From Datnioides undecimradiatus (lineage: Eukaryota; Chordata; Actinopteri; Lobotiformes; Datnioididae), in contig WARS01000026.1 of the NCBI GenBank assembly GCA_008933995.1, positions 2,370,501-2,434,500 on the forward strand: a stretch of DNA of 64,000 nucleotides, written 5' to 3'. The notes under the pieces were generated by a model that saw only the letters and a program-made list of their open reading frames with translations, was not told where the DNA came from and ran no database searches. Below, one piece after another: positions 40,701 to 52,385 of the stretch. The first letter of the stretch is position 1. Each line of letters begins with the position of its first letter. A program made the translations under genes and the position numbers.

Positions 40701-43700
40701 CTCTCTCCCATCTCCACTGTCTCTGTAGTAGAGCTGGTGGACCAGCAGAGGGTGCTGAGGACTGGTTGCCTGGTGACAGGGGTCCACACTCCACCCATCC
40801 GGCGTAACAGCAAGCTGGCCACCCTGGGGCGCATCTTCAAGCCCTGGAAGTGGAGAAAAAAGAAAAATGAGAAGCTCAAGCAGAGTTCCACAGGTACAGA
40901 AATAGATGGCTGGATGGTGAAGGGAAAGCAGAAGGTGTAGATTTCCACATACAGATAAACACATGTTCAAGTTTACATTTCTCTACTTCTCCTCTATTGA
41001 ATATGGTCAGGGAGAGATAATAAGATAATACAAGTGTGGGTAAAAGGCGTGGTGAGTCATGCTGACTGACGGACAGAATTAAGTCACTTCTCATTAATTT
41101 ATAATAATACCAGAGAAGATAAAGTTTAGATTTAAAAAGCTAAAAGAAGCAATATGACTTGAATCTAGCATGAATATTATTTGATTTTTTTCATTTATCA
41201 CTATCGAACCATTTAACCATCTGAATGAAAAAAATCTTATCTAAAAGATAAAAAAGAGGTTCAAACTGTTCATTAAACATTTTATGTCCAAGACAGAAAT
41301 GCCGTACACTATCACTTTAGTCTTATTGTAAAACACTAGAAAAATTATGAAAATGATTATTATGAAGTTATTCTGCTTGAAAATATGGAATACTACATAA
41401 TGATGTCAACACATTTAACAAACATAAGACAAATACAGGTGACAAATGTTTTACATTTGCTTCATTTTGGAAGTGTGTCAATTGTGGCTCTTTATATGGT
41501 TTCATAGTCAGAAAAAAATGTTTTTTTCTGTGCAATAAAGGGAGATTGTCTCAGAAGGATGCTTAAACAGGTCTACAGGGATTCTGGAAATACCTTCAGA
41601 AGAGCAGTAAGCTTTGTTAAACTTGCTTTTGGGATTTGCAACACTGCGCAAATTGAGCAAATCTGGATGCTCAAATATGTGACTCAAATGTAATGATACC
41701 ACATGAGAGACACATGAGACAACAAGCTGTAAAACACCAATAACTCCATTTGTCAATGTTTAATTACAGTTTACAGCACATCTGAATTTTGTAAAATGCT
41801 GATGTGCCTGCTTTTAAAATCATAGCCGATATCTGCAGTACATCCAGCATTATATTTGCTGAATACAGGACTAAATGTGATGCTCTTGCCTTGAAGGACA
41901 GTGCTGTTGAACCAAAGTGACATGTCATATACAGAAATGGTGACAGTTTGACACAGCAGGTCAGCGTCTGCTCTGACTCTGCTTACATACACACCTGATC
42001 CATCAGGAATCGGGGATGTGGGATGGTCGTAAAATTCTGTTTTAACGTAACTGTATGGATTAACTGTCTGATTAAACAACAGGAAGTACAGCAACAATAC
42101 TAGAGTTTAATTTCTATGATTGGAGATTATTCAAATAAGTGAAAAAAGTTATTGTTTATACACAACATATGACTCCTGTCAGCTACACACCGTTCTCCAC
42201 CTCTAACCCCTTTACAGATGTAGCATTATCTAGCGGTCTTCTATGCCACGACCCGAGCTCCCCCACCCAGGGCTGCTGCTCAGATGGGACAGTCCTGCTT
42301 GGAGGCTTTGGGGGACCTTTGAACCCAAACCTCACAGTCAGCAGTGTGGAGTACCTTGGTCCTGAGGAGGAGCATCCCCCTCCAGGTAGGACAAACTCTC
42401 ACTGTGCTCGACTAATCAATGTACATTATAGAGCCACGAAAGCATCGGTCAAGGGAAAACACAGCTTAGCAGAGTGGCTGAATGTCTTCTCCTCAGCTTT
42501 ATAGCAGATCAATACGAGGGTGTATAAAATTGCTGTGATCAATTTGATGAAATGCTTGAGAGTAATCTAAATGAAGATGAATGGGTTTCATGTTGTCTTC
42601 TTTCCTGTCACAGTTTGACAGGGAAGCTGCTGATATTATGATATAATTTAATTAGTGCTATGTATTGCTTTGAATTACTTACATACATTTTTCATGCAAT
42701 TCACTTGTAGCCCTGAAGCATCAGTGCGAATTGATTCTTTATACATGAACCATTAGAGGGCAGCAGAGACAATTCAATGATGTGCTTTGCCTCCACTCTA
42801 TTCTGCCCTGAGTGGTCTACAAGATGTATATTTACATATCTGGGATAATACAGCACATTTCAGTATAGTTCAACATTGTAGAAACCATCAGTAGAAATTA
42901 TGAAATGTGGTAATGTTACAAATTATTACCTTACTGTTTCATTCATTTTATTACTAGCTTAATTTTATTCTCAAAAAACTGCTTCTTATACTGCTGCAGT
43001 TTAATTTGAGTTAGTATTGCCTAAAGTTCCCTCATTCATAGTTCAGTTTGATCCAGTCTTTTCTCACTATGCATGTCAGTTACATCCTGACTTATGTACA
43101 GTAATTGCTGCACAACCACCTTAATCTTTAAAACATTAATTTATTATTTACCTCCATTCATTTCCTCCAGTAGCTGCACCTATCCAAGACTGTGAACGGG
43201 TGGAGGAGAATGCACCACTACCGGAGGAGGACGGAAGTGAGGAGGTGCACCCTGCTGGGGATTTACCTGAGGGCCTGCAGGACTTAGGAGAGCAGATGGA
43301 AGACAGACCAGAGGAGGAGATTCCCCCAGGAACTTCCCCACCACAAGTACCTCCAAAGCTTCTGCCCCAGCTGAGTACTGGAGATGGTGAGTGCTTAGAG
43401 TGAAAGAAAAGGTCACTAGTATCTCAGTAAATGCGCATTCACAGAGCGGCTGCATATCAGCCGGTTTCCACTCAGTTTGAACAACAGAGACACGGAAAAA
43501 TGAATAAACTAATGGAAAAAGAAAAACAACAAATGCAACTAAAGTTCAAGAGACCTGTTGAGCCTAAATGCAAAGACAGACCAACACTGCTTTGGGCATC
43601 ATGGTGGATTGACATGTTACAAAGACAAATTCATTTTTTACTGATACCTTGCTTAAAAGTTTCACTCGCACACATTTTTTAGCAATTTAACAGAACAGAC

Positions 43701-46700
43701 AAGTGTACATACACTGCAGAAGGTAGATTGGCTCTCTAAATTCTTTGCTTGTTTCCATGTATACATATTTTTCCTCCAGATGTTCAAACTTCCTCTCATT
43801 TTAAACAGCTGTTCTTGTCAAGTGGACTGGAGAGCCAAAATTCCCCTAAGCAGAAATATAAATGTGAATACCAAACTTTAGTTAAGTGTCCTAAGATAAA
43901 CCGCAGCCCTGATGACCCTGCAAACAAATACAAGGAGAAGAAGACATGTTCTCAGTTGACCTTCAGTATTCATCTGCTTCCCTTTCAGATTCAGGCCCTG
44001 TGTCGCTCCCTGCTCACCTGCCCAACTCCTACCTCCCTAAGGAGCCTCCACCCAGGGCCACAGAAAGCCTGTCTTCAATGACCCTGCCACTACGAGGGCC
44101 CCTGTCCAACTCCTCAGGGTCCCCACACTTAGGCAATATGATGCACCCTCCCATGCCCCCTAGCTGCATTATGGAGGAACTGCAGAGAGCTTTTGCTTCC
44201 AAGAACAGACAGGAGAGGTGAGTCCTCAGGTTGACCCCATACATCTGTTTGTATTAGCTTCCTCAACTAGACATACTGGGACTGTGGAACACAAATATGT
44301 TGCTTTGTTTGTTGTTTGTTGTGGTGTTACAGCCAATGCTGGCTTTGATGAAAGGCTTACTATATAGCCTTTTTTATCTATTATGATGATAACATTTTTA
44401 TATCTCTATTTTTAACAATATAGCTATTAGTTAAAATAGCCTGCTGAATAGTTAAGGTGTCGCTTTACAATCGTCTGTATTTAAATTCCAGATGTTATCC
44501 TTAAGTCCTTCCCCTGCTATCAAGATTCATGTGTCCGCCTCCCTGTGTCTCCACAGTGTCCACGAAGGGTGTGAGCAGGGCTCACCCCCACGGCTGTGGT
44601 GCTCTGATGGACGGCTCTCTCGCTCCTGCAGCTCTGACAACCAACACACATCATCTTTGGGGGTCGGCTGTGTGGGAGGTGGAGGGTCTGACTGGCCCAA
44701 GAAGGAGGCGGAGGAGAATAAGGAGAATGTGCGGCTGGACCAGTGCTTCTCCAACACCTCAGGCCTCCCCACCGACTTGGACGGCTGGAATGAATCCGTC
44801 ATCTCTGGTGGGTTGAAGACCCTTCAAAAGTGATTTACAGTGTGGTCTCGAAGCATTTTCAACATTCACATACTTTGTGTGGTTTTGGCTCTGCACTGTT
44901 GGGTTTAAAATGTGAAACAGTGACTATGAAGTTTGAGAAGCAGACATTCGCTTTAAATGTGTGTGTGCATCTCTACAGGGGCAACAGATTTTGAAATATA
45001 GCCCTGTTGTTATCTTACACCACTGTCTAGAAACGGAGTGTCACTGCCAGAGTGTTAATTATAGTCTCCTTGGTGCCCCAGAGACCAACCAGAGTTCCTC
45101 TCCTGGATGCTTCCATGCTCCAAGTTGGCTTTGTTGTGTAAATTAGTTTGTGGTATTTAAAGCTGCACCAATCAATGCTTTTACATTAACAGTGGATCTA
45201 ATTAATATATGCAAAGTGAGACGGTCACTTGTAATGACAGTCCTCCACACCTGAATTATCGGTTAGCTCTCAAGAATACTTTAGTGTCTTTCAGCTCATT
45301 ATATTGGCTTTAAGCTCTGCACTTTTACTGTCTTAGATCACTCTTGCCTGCTCCCAGCTCTTTCAATTCCAACTACCAGCAATTAGTTTTCACCTAAAAA
45401 GTTCTAATAAATCTACTGTACTCTGCTACGCTCTTAAACAGCACACAGACAAAGACAATGACTATCTGGTGAACGTAGTTGAGCATTTAGCTGCTAGAGA
45501 GCCACACGTTTTTCCTCGAAGTAGATAGAGACCAAAATGGAGCTAAAATGACTGACATTCATTCATCAGGAACACATGATGAATGAATGTCACACATGAA
45601 CAGGATCTTTAATTTTATTTTTGGTCTCTAAAAAAAAAAAAAAAAAAAGACACCAAATGCCCTGAGGTCCTTATTGTTTAAGGAAATATGTTTAACACAG
45701 TTGACTGTTCACCCTAACAGGAACTGTAATGGCAACAGTAAACTTTTGGCTTTTGGTAATTTAGCCAAGCAAGTTACATCTAAAAAGAAACACGACTGAA
45801 ACACCCTTAATGTCACCCTAACAGCCATTTTTTAAACTTCAGTAACACTTTGCTGCGGTACAGAGCAAAATTAATAAAATAGTATCTAAACAGGGATAGT
45901 GATCAAACTGAGTAAACGACAATCACTTGGTGTGGATGTTTGTCAAGATAAAACCACTTGCAGTATGGTTTTGCTTAGAATTAGGATATAAAAATTAAAC
46001 CAAATCCTCTCATTCTCGGAAAGAGTATATAATGATGGCAAGTTAAGAGTTTCCTGTGTGTTAATGCGTGGTTGCAGGCACACTTCCTCGCAGGCTAAGG
46101 AAGGAGTTGCTGGCTGTCAAACTACGAAACAGGCCCAGCAAGCAAGAGTTGGAGGACAGGAATATCTTCCCAGCAAGGAGCGACCAGGAGCGCCAGGAAA
46201 TTCGCCAGCAGATCGAGATGAAACTTGCCAAGTAAGCAATGAAGTCTTCTCTACATTCCTATCTGCATATCTGGAGTTTTGTCAAAGTATCTGTTGAAAT
46301 ACATACAATAAACTTCGTGAGGATCATTGACGGGTTGTATAATGCTGACGTATATTTCTGCAATCCGTTAACCGTTAACTCCGTTAACTCTACAGACAGT
46401 TAATGATTGATGATATTAATTATGGTGCAACAGGGCAAATCCACAACAGATCCGAGCAATGGATTTTTGCACAGTAAACCTATATGCTTAATTGCTTCAG
46501 TTACATAACACCAACAGTAGGAGGTGAGATTAAAAAAAAAAATGGATCTATGCAGATTATCTCATTGTTTTCCACAGACTTGATTTATGTTGTGTAACCT
46601 GCTACTGCTCAGATGAATCTGTTTGGGTGTAATACTTTTTACTCAAGGCCAACCCTTGTTCTGTGAAGCCTCTATTATTGTATTATTGTATATTCCAGCA

Positions 46701-49700
46701 TAGCGCTTAACCATTTTAACTAAAACTGAGAAGATTCCCCAATGGGGGAAAATGATACATCCATTCAAACCAAATGAAATAAAAGTCCCAGAAATCCTTT
46801 GGCACAAGAGATACACACGTGCTAATTAAATTCCTGGATGCTTTCAAAAGAACAATCATTCTCACAGTTTCTGGAGTGCAACAAGTACAGACAGACGCCG
46901 TTGTTTGCATCTGCCTGCCGGGACATTAATAGAGCAACTGGCTTTTCTAGTACAACTGAGAAACGTACTGTCCAAGGAATGACAGCAGGAGTCCCGTGTG
47001 TGATTGTGTCACAAGACCCAGGTTTTTTAACACTAGCGTATCAAACTGGGGCACACTACAGCGTTACATAACCTGCTGTGCAATAATTCAGCCAAGCACA
47101 GAGCGCCACCCACACTTTCTAGAGAACAAGGTCTATCGTCTGTCTGTGAGACAGCTAAGGATGCCGCCTCCCTGATCTATTCTTGGATTAACTGGAAGAA
47201 CACAACTTATTGTTATTTGAGAAAAGGTGCATAGGTGCTCGCAAGTTTACAAGCGAGCAGCTTATGTGAAGTAGAGGTGAGGATGGAGCACGACTGCAGC
47301 TTGCGTAAGAGAGCAGGGTCTTAGGAGACAGAGAGGTCCCACTTGTAGCACAGCGGTGAGAGAGCTTGTTATATAAAGATCTGGTAAAACAGTAACACTG
47401 AGCTCAAATTGATTTACCCCCTTTGATTTATAGCCGTTTACATTTTTTTTTACAAGGAAAGAATAAATTAATGATCTCAGGAGAATAAGCAAGGGTTCTT
47501 GAAGCAGCTTTATATGTGCGCTTCATGCTGACACCGCTGAAAGAAAACTAAGCCCTTTGTGCTGCTCTGGTATTTCAGAGGCTGAGAAAAATGTAATAGG
47601 CTTCACAAAAAGGCAGCTCTTCCAAGTTTGTCGCTTTGTGTAGAGTTATCTCTGCCATAATCTCTGAAGCCCGAGAATCTAAATAAGTTATTTTAACATT
47701 CCTTCACCTACAGTATGAAACATATGCAAAAAAAAAAAAAAAAATGTGTTATCATCTTACAGTGCTGTATATGAATAAATTGAAGGCATACTGCACCATT
47801 TTGGGAGGATAGCCTGGCTAAATATAGCTCAGAATGGTGGTGAAGGAGGGGAAAGCTCATTTCCCCTGGGAATTCAGAGTGAATGACAAAACAATCCATC
47901 ACACACTCCTCTGGATTTCTCCGGGTGACTCCCACCATAGATTCAATCTACTTTCCTCCATCCCAGCTGCAGCTCACAATGAAAACCTACTGTTACATTT
48001 GCTGCCGATCAAGCAGAAAATGCCATCAGGACTTATGGTGGATAATGACACCTTGTCTGTCCACTGTGTCAGTGATAGATGACCTTTCTATCTTTAGAGA
48101 CTCCCCGCCTGGCACTTGTGCTGCAGCCGCACTCCGCTGTTTCTAATCTTAGCCGCTGACACTATTCAATAATGCATCTCCACAAATGTGTTGTCGGGGA
48201 GCTTTATCAGCAGAAATAATAGAGAAGGGGGAGCTGCTACTGTACTTGAAAAGGGAAGAATTAGACAATTTTCCGTCTTCTTGCGCAGTTGGCAGCTGAT
48301 ATATAAGAAAAGACTGAAAGCCTCTGCCACCCACTTGCTCTTTTTTTGTTCCTTTGTTTGGATTTTTCTTTCCTCCCTTGGCTGGCATAGTTAGACTTTC
48401 TATTCTCACTCATTTAGTAGCAGAACATCCTGAGCGGCAAATGGAAACCCTTATGCCAACAGGCGTTTATGCGTCATCCTGGTATTCTGGGGATGCCTTT
48501 GAAGCTCTTATTTCAGCAATTAAACCCGGAGAGCAGTGGGTGAAACACTGGCGTAGTGACTCAATGTGCTGTCTCATGTAGTGATATTATCCCAAATAAA
48601 TCATCTTCTGTCACCTGAGAGCAGCACTGAGCAACAAGGTTTTGTGATTCCCGTAAAGGATGAAATCTGACTTTGTTACCACTATCATTTTTAATATTGA
48701 CAGTGATCTCTGCTTTATTCAGCTCACAGACAAAGATGAAAAAAGAAGGTGGTCCGTGGTCTAAAAATAGCCTCAGACTCTGTAAAGCACATACAGCTCT
48801 GTGTGTAGTAGTAAAATCCCATTAGTGTGTTGCTAGGGAGAAACGAGAATTTCTGCGGGAGGACTCTGTTGTCTCAAAGATACTGAGTGTTGTTGCTAAG
48901 CAACTCGGCGACCAGGTCAATAATACGGTAGATGGTCGTATTCGCTGGGGCTTTGGAAGTGATTTTCTGTTTCATCTGTTTAAAATGTATCACTGTAAGA
49001 GCTGTGGGAACACTTTGTCTTTCCGTTTGTTTATTGAAGAGTCGTGAAGCCAGAGTAGTCGTGTGGGTCTGTTCCTCACCTGACGAGATTTTCCGATCGT
49101 GAGAGATGCCTGATCAGAAACTACTGTAGGGTTCCTCTTTTTTTATCAAAGACAGAGGAGGAGGATACAAATACAAATAGAAATTGATAACATTTACATA
49201 CTGATTATATGCAAACCACTTAACTAGACACTTATAGTCTCCTTTATTGTTTCTATTGTTATAATTTTAATCTTATTTCCCCAGAGGAGAATTTACGTGG
49301 CGATTCAAAGTTTTCAAATATTGCTCATGTTATTCCTGGATGTCTTGTTATGCGCGTACTAATTGTCAGATCGATTGTTGACCTGTTCTCATTACTGTAC
49401 AGACACTCAACAAGCGTGATCTAGTTTCTTTGCTCTGTCAGTTTGCTTGCTCGACTGCCTTTTCTGCATCCTCGCTGATAATGTAAAACAAACACTTATT
49501 GCACAACATCTGTTTGAATGGCGGTATCTGTTGTTACACAATCTTGAGTTTTAGTCACACTTGAATGCTCTGAACAAAGTTTAGAGCCTAAAATGATTTC
49601 ATGAGCTAACTCAGTGCCACGGGGCCACCTGCTTTGTGGGTGTCCGGGTCTCAGTGTGTGTGACCTAACTTTGATCCTTTACAGGACAGAACTATAAAGT

Positions 49701-52385
49701 GTCCAGTGTTATCTTGGGCGAGGGGATGAAGGGAGTCCTGCTGATTGGCGGCATTCTGCCCTCTCTGTCCTTTCCACCTCTGGAGGGGTGCTGTGGGGTG
49801 TGCCACATGCTGTCTGGAGCTGGGTCGTGTTGTGCAGCTCACATTTATTATTTACACACAGTATGAATAGTTCACACGCACAGACAGGGGACACCGGGAA
49901 AACATTGAATTTTGGAGACCTTTTGGATGCTTTGATGGTGAGGGAACATAACAGCTTGAAATAAATGCACTATTAGAGGCTCATATGATGTTTACGCTTG
50001 TTTATCATAGCAAAAGGATGATGGGATAGTGACTTGTATTAGATTTTAAAATAGGATAGTATTGTGAATCTATTAAGTGAGTTACTCAATTTAAAGTAGA
50101 TTCTTTGTCATCGTTAAAAAAAAATGTGTCTAAAGATAAAAATGAACTGGTGCAACGTGGGTAAAACGGCTGTGCCAGTAGCCCAGTGTACATCAGGAGG
50201 AGGCTGGGGATGCCGTGAGTGGGAGCCCGTTTGGCTCCGCCTCCTACAAATTATGCATGCAGTAACCAGGGAAACTAGGGGAGTCGCACCCCGGCAGCCC
50301 ATCACGACCCAGTTCAAAAGCGCCTGTAGTCTGTGGCTGATAGTAGAGAGGAGTGCCCGAGCTGCAGCGGCAGTGTAGAGTAAACGCACCACGGCAGCTG
50401 AACCTGAGATGCAGCATCTCGAAATCGGAAAATAAATTGGTGGAGAGTTCTCACACGGGAGAATCGCGCTTCTTCGACTATTCCAGATGTGGGGAGCGCC
50501 TCTGCCGAAGCAGCACAGCCGCGGTTTGGATGCGAGATGGAGACATAGGGGATTCCTCTCGAGAACGCGCACAGTGAAGAAACTACAGCCGGTTTAACGG
50601 GGATAGGACAGGGGCAGTCGAAGACGAAATGGTTCAAAACGTGGTTTTGGTGTTTCTCCGCAGGAGGCTGAGCCAGAGACCGAATGTGGAGGAGCTGGAG
50701 AGTCGGAACATCCTGAAACGTAAGTTCAAATACTCCCGATCTATGTCTCCAAACTAAACAATAAGACCAACAAATTTAAAAAAAGTAGCTGTGTATATGC
50801 ACAATCAAAATCATTTAAAAGAGGGCAAGATGATGCATTAATAATAGCACAGATTGCCCAGTGTGGTACATTATTCAGGAGCAAAGAGCGCATGAGTGCA
50901 CATTCCTTCTCTTCACTGTAAGCCCTGCTGAAGGCATATTAAACCAGCTGTCTTCTATATATATACAGATTGAACATAAATATAATTACATGATGTGTGA
51001 TGATGTTTAATTATCATTTAAATAAAATAAAACCCTGGAGTGTATTTAATATTATTTTGAATATGAATTTTTAATTTGTATTTTTTTCCCTTCGTTCCCA
51101 GAGAGAAATGACCAGACGGAGCAGGAGGAGAGGAGGGAGATCAAGCAGCGGCTTAACAGAAAGGTACAACACTGAGTGATTCTGTTTAACTTGAGAAGCA
51201 TTTGTCTCTAACAACTAACACCAACATGGTGTAGGTCAAATAAAGTACATGGGAGATCCTGGTTTGATTTCCACTGAATGGCATTTGGCTACACATGTCC
51301 AATTTCTCGTGTGTTCCAGCTCAACCAGCGGCCCACGGTAGATGAGCTGCGAGACAGAAAGATTCTGATCCGCTTCAGTGACTACGTGGAGGTGGCCAAA
51401 GCTCAGGACTACGACAGGAGAGCAGACAAGCCCTGGACCCGGCTCTCAGCGGCAGACAAGGTGTGTTTGTGTAGAATAAACCTTTTGAAATAACAGCATC
51501 ACGTGTCAGCCTTCATGACCCGTTCTATCACCTCAAAAACAAGTTCACTATCCAGGCCGGTCTGATAACCAAATTCCCTGAATTCTATGACCTATTGCTC
51601 ATCAAGACTATTTGCATTGCACGCTGCTGTTATCAGCTTAGCTCACCAAATCCCCTGTTCTCTTTAGTCTTTTTTAAGGCTGATTATATTTTCTCTTCCT
51701 CCTGCTGCCACTTTGCTGTTCAAAGGCTGCAGCACCCCAATGGCTCAGGATGTACTTAGGGATGAGCTAATGCTGTTTCCCCCCCACCCTCTTCCCCACA
51801 GGCTGCTATCCGAAAAGAGCTGAACGAGTTTAAAAGCACCGAGATGGAAGTGCACGCCTCAAGCAAACACCTAACAAGGTCAGTATACTGAGGCGCATGT
51901 CTGTGTGTAGTGTGTGTTTGGGAATTCATGTTTGCTCTATTCTGGGCAGCGGCAGTTTAAATTTAGCTCTCCTTGCTCATCCAGAGAGCACCTAGGAGCT
52001 AAAGATAGATGGGAGTGCTTCTACGAGGGATGAAGGTGGAGGGGTGGGGGGATGCTGTGGGGCGGTTGTCCTCTGGACAGCTCATGCTGCCAGCACAGAG
52101 AAATGATAAAATGCCACGCTGTCCTTGGCTAAGCTTGTTTTGTAAGCAGGGGTCCTTGTTGTGAGTTGTAACAGTGACCCAGAGGGATGATGGGATGCGA
52201 GTACGTGTCCGGCCACTCAGAGCATTTAATGGATGTGCTAAAAATAGCCCCGCAGAACTGATTAATGGCCGCTATCATAGCTGGGCACGATGACAAAGGC
52301 GCCCTCTGCTCTCACCGTTTGTACTTCTCCCCTTTACACGTGGCGTCTCTGCTTGTTTCCTCCCTCCAGGTTCCACCGGCCGTGA
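21793..52385 (+). CDS. phactr3: Phosphatase and actin regulator 3 (scapinin)
   Basis: PHACTR3 binds G-actin through RPEL motifs and protein phosphatase 1 through its C-terminus; in mammals it is mainly neuronal and is found on the nuclear scaffold. Twelve exons: 21,793-21,895; 40,729-40,893; 42,218-42,385; 43,171-43,386; 43,989-44,217; 44,557-44,807; 46,078-46,231; 50,664-50,719; 51,102-51,163; 51,320-51,460; 51,802-51,878; 52,370-52,385. The sum is 1,638 nt, 545 aa (human about 559). Seen: the PHACTR3-type start with [11 protein letters not shown], a basic NLS-like block ([18 protein letters not shown]) in exon 2, an acidic Pro-rich middle, ENKEN in exon 6, three RPEL motifs at about 388-413 ([13 protein letters not shown]), 426-451 ([14 protein letters not shown]) and 464-489 ([14 protein letters not shown]), then the PP1-binding tail [20 protein letters not shown] ending in LTRFHRP. 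The RPEL1 exon expected after exon 2 was not found. Teleosts have two phactr3 copies and I cannot tell which one this is. Next to sycp2, as in human. Confidence 0.95.
25355..25405 (+). repeat. Fragment of a common percomorph repeat (TTAGCTTAGCTTAGC type)
   Basis: The words AGCTAGGAGACAGTTAGCTT and AGCTTAGCATAAAGACTG match from memory a very abundant fish interspersed sequence that normally continues with GGAAACAGGG. Here it decays after AGACTG. Confidence 0.6.
25663..25713. repeat. (ATCT)n tetranucleotide microsatellite
   Basis: About twelve perfect ATCT units ending in ATAG. It is simple-sequence DNA in phactr3 intron 1. Confidence 0.95.
26125..26505 (+). repeat. Common percomorph interspersed repeat, near full length
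   Basis: Both ends are recognisable. The left end has a degenerate ACTGATAAGTCGATTGAAAG / AATTAATTGGCAACTATTTT block. The middle has AACAAAACATTTGAAAAAAT followed by CACTTTGGAGTCTGGGAAG. The right end has GAGAATAATCAGCAGATTAG, then GAAAACAATCC and TAGGTGCAGCC. This is an old, mutated copy of a repeat found throughout spiny-rayed fish genomes. The class (SINE or DNA element) is not certain. Confidence 0.7.
29582..29632. repeat. (TC)n(CA)n simple repeat
   Basis: CTCTGT/CTCTCT units followed by a short CA run and GAGACA. Confidence 0.85.
35985..36260 (+). repeat. Common percomorph interspersed repeat, degraded
   Basis: It contains the family words TTAGCTTAGCATGCTTAACA, TATTTGGTCATAAGCTTAAG, GGTGGCACTAGAG and a CTCTGTGAACTATGAATGT ending, in the usual order. 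Many point changes indicate an old insertion. Confidence 0.65.
38195..38600 (+). promoter_or_regulatory. Candidate alternative promoter/enhancer in phactr3 intron 1
   Basis: A TATAAATA at about 38,209 is followed by an inverted CCAAT (GATTGG), a long pyrimidine-rich stretch, and a perfect RFX X-box at 38,576-38,589 (GTCGCC AT GGCAAC). The block lies 2.1 kb upstream of exon 2, where mammalian PHACTR genes have alternative first exons. I could not find a first exon with a donor in the phase required by exon 2, so any transcript from here would be noncoding in its first exon. This is inference. Confidence 0.3.
38280..39120 (+). repeat. Pyrimidine-rich (CT) tracts
   Basis: Repeated C/T-only stretches (CTCCTCCTCC, TCTCCTCCTC, CTTCCTCCTT words), densest at 38,280-38,380, 38,480-38,545, 38,610-38,710 and 38,920-39,110. 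The long plus-strand frame at 38,195-38,674 is a Ser/Pro/Leu translation of this composition and not a gene. Confidence 0.75.
45154..45610 (+). repeat. Common percomorph interspersed repeat with internal hairpin
   Basis: Family words recognised in order: AAAGCTGCACCAATCAATGC, GGATCTAATTAATAT, CACCTGAATTATCGGTTAGC, TTTCAGCTCATTATATTGGC, CTACCAGCAATTAGTTTTCA, GACAAAGACAATGACTATCT, GAGACCAAAATGGAGCTAAA. It lies in the phactr3 intron between exons 6 and 7. A perfect 16-bp inverted repeat sits at its right end (45,553-45,568 with 45,577-45,592). Confidence 0.65.
45630..45648 (+). repeat. Poly(A) run
   Basis: An uninterrupted A run right after the interspersed repeat. A second, similar A run lies at 47,728-47,744. 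The run could be the tail of a retroposed copy or simple sequence. Confidence 0.8.
50160..50663 (+). promoter_or_regulatory. CpG-containing internal phactr3 promoter with contiguous exon
   Basis: The block is rich in CpG and GC (GGCTCCGCCTCC GC-box, GTCGCACCCCGGCAGCCC, CTCGAGAACGCGC), unlike the AT-rich introns around it. It runs without interruption into phactr3 exon 8 at 50,664. An ATG at 50,629 in good context (GAAATGG) is in frame with that exon, with an in-frame TGA at 50,575-50,577 upstream. The layout is that of an alternative first exon whose 3' part is the ordinary exon 8. Confidence 0.5.
50629..52385 (+). CDS. phactr3: Predicted short C-terminal phactr3 isoform (128 aa)
   Basis: Starting at the ATG in the internal promoter block and reading through the acceptor of exon 8 without splicing, the frame adds [12 protein letters not shown] before [15 protein letters not shown]. 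It then follows the normal exons 9-12 (51,102-51,163; 51,320-51,460; 51,802-51,878; 52,370-52,385). The product would keep the last two RPEL motifs and the whole PP1-binding tail and lose the NLS block and the acidic middle. The hydrophobic start is short, with two arginines after it, and is probably not a signal peptide. It is unproven without transcript ends. Confidence 0.35.

Larger units (their letters stand above)
21896..40728 (+). other. First intron of phactr3 (18.8 kb)
   Basis: No nested gene could be supported on either strand. The many short open frames have no domain signature. The intron holds several repeats, a 21-bp palindrome (25,431-25,451), a 13-bp hairpin (34,325-34,358), long pyrimidine-rich tracts at 38,280-39,120 and a promoter-like block at 38,195-38,600, all listed separately. 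Alternative 5' exons of phactr3, known in mammals, may lie here but could not be fixed. Confidence 0.7.

Noticed and set aside
40466-40807. 113-aa frame overlapping phactr3 exon 2
   Set aside because: A shadow in another frame. The real exon begins at 40,729 in the frame encoding [13 protein letters not shown].
43787-43988. Possible extra phactr3 exon after TTTTTCCTCCAG (frame [12 protein letters not shown]...)
   Set aside because: The frame runs through the true acceptor at 43,988 into a wrong frame. The exon at 43,989 joins perfectly in phase to 43,386, giving DDSGPVSLP. No good donor in phase was found.
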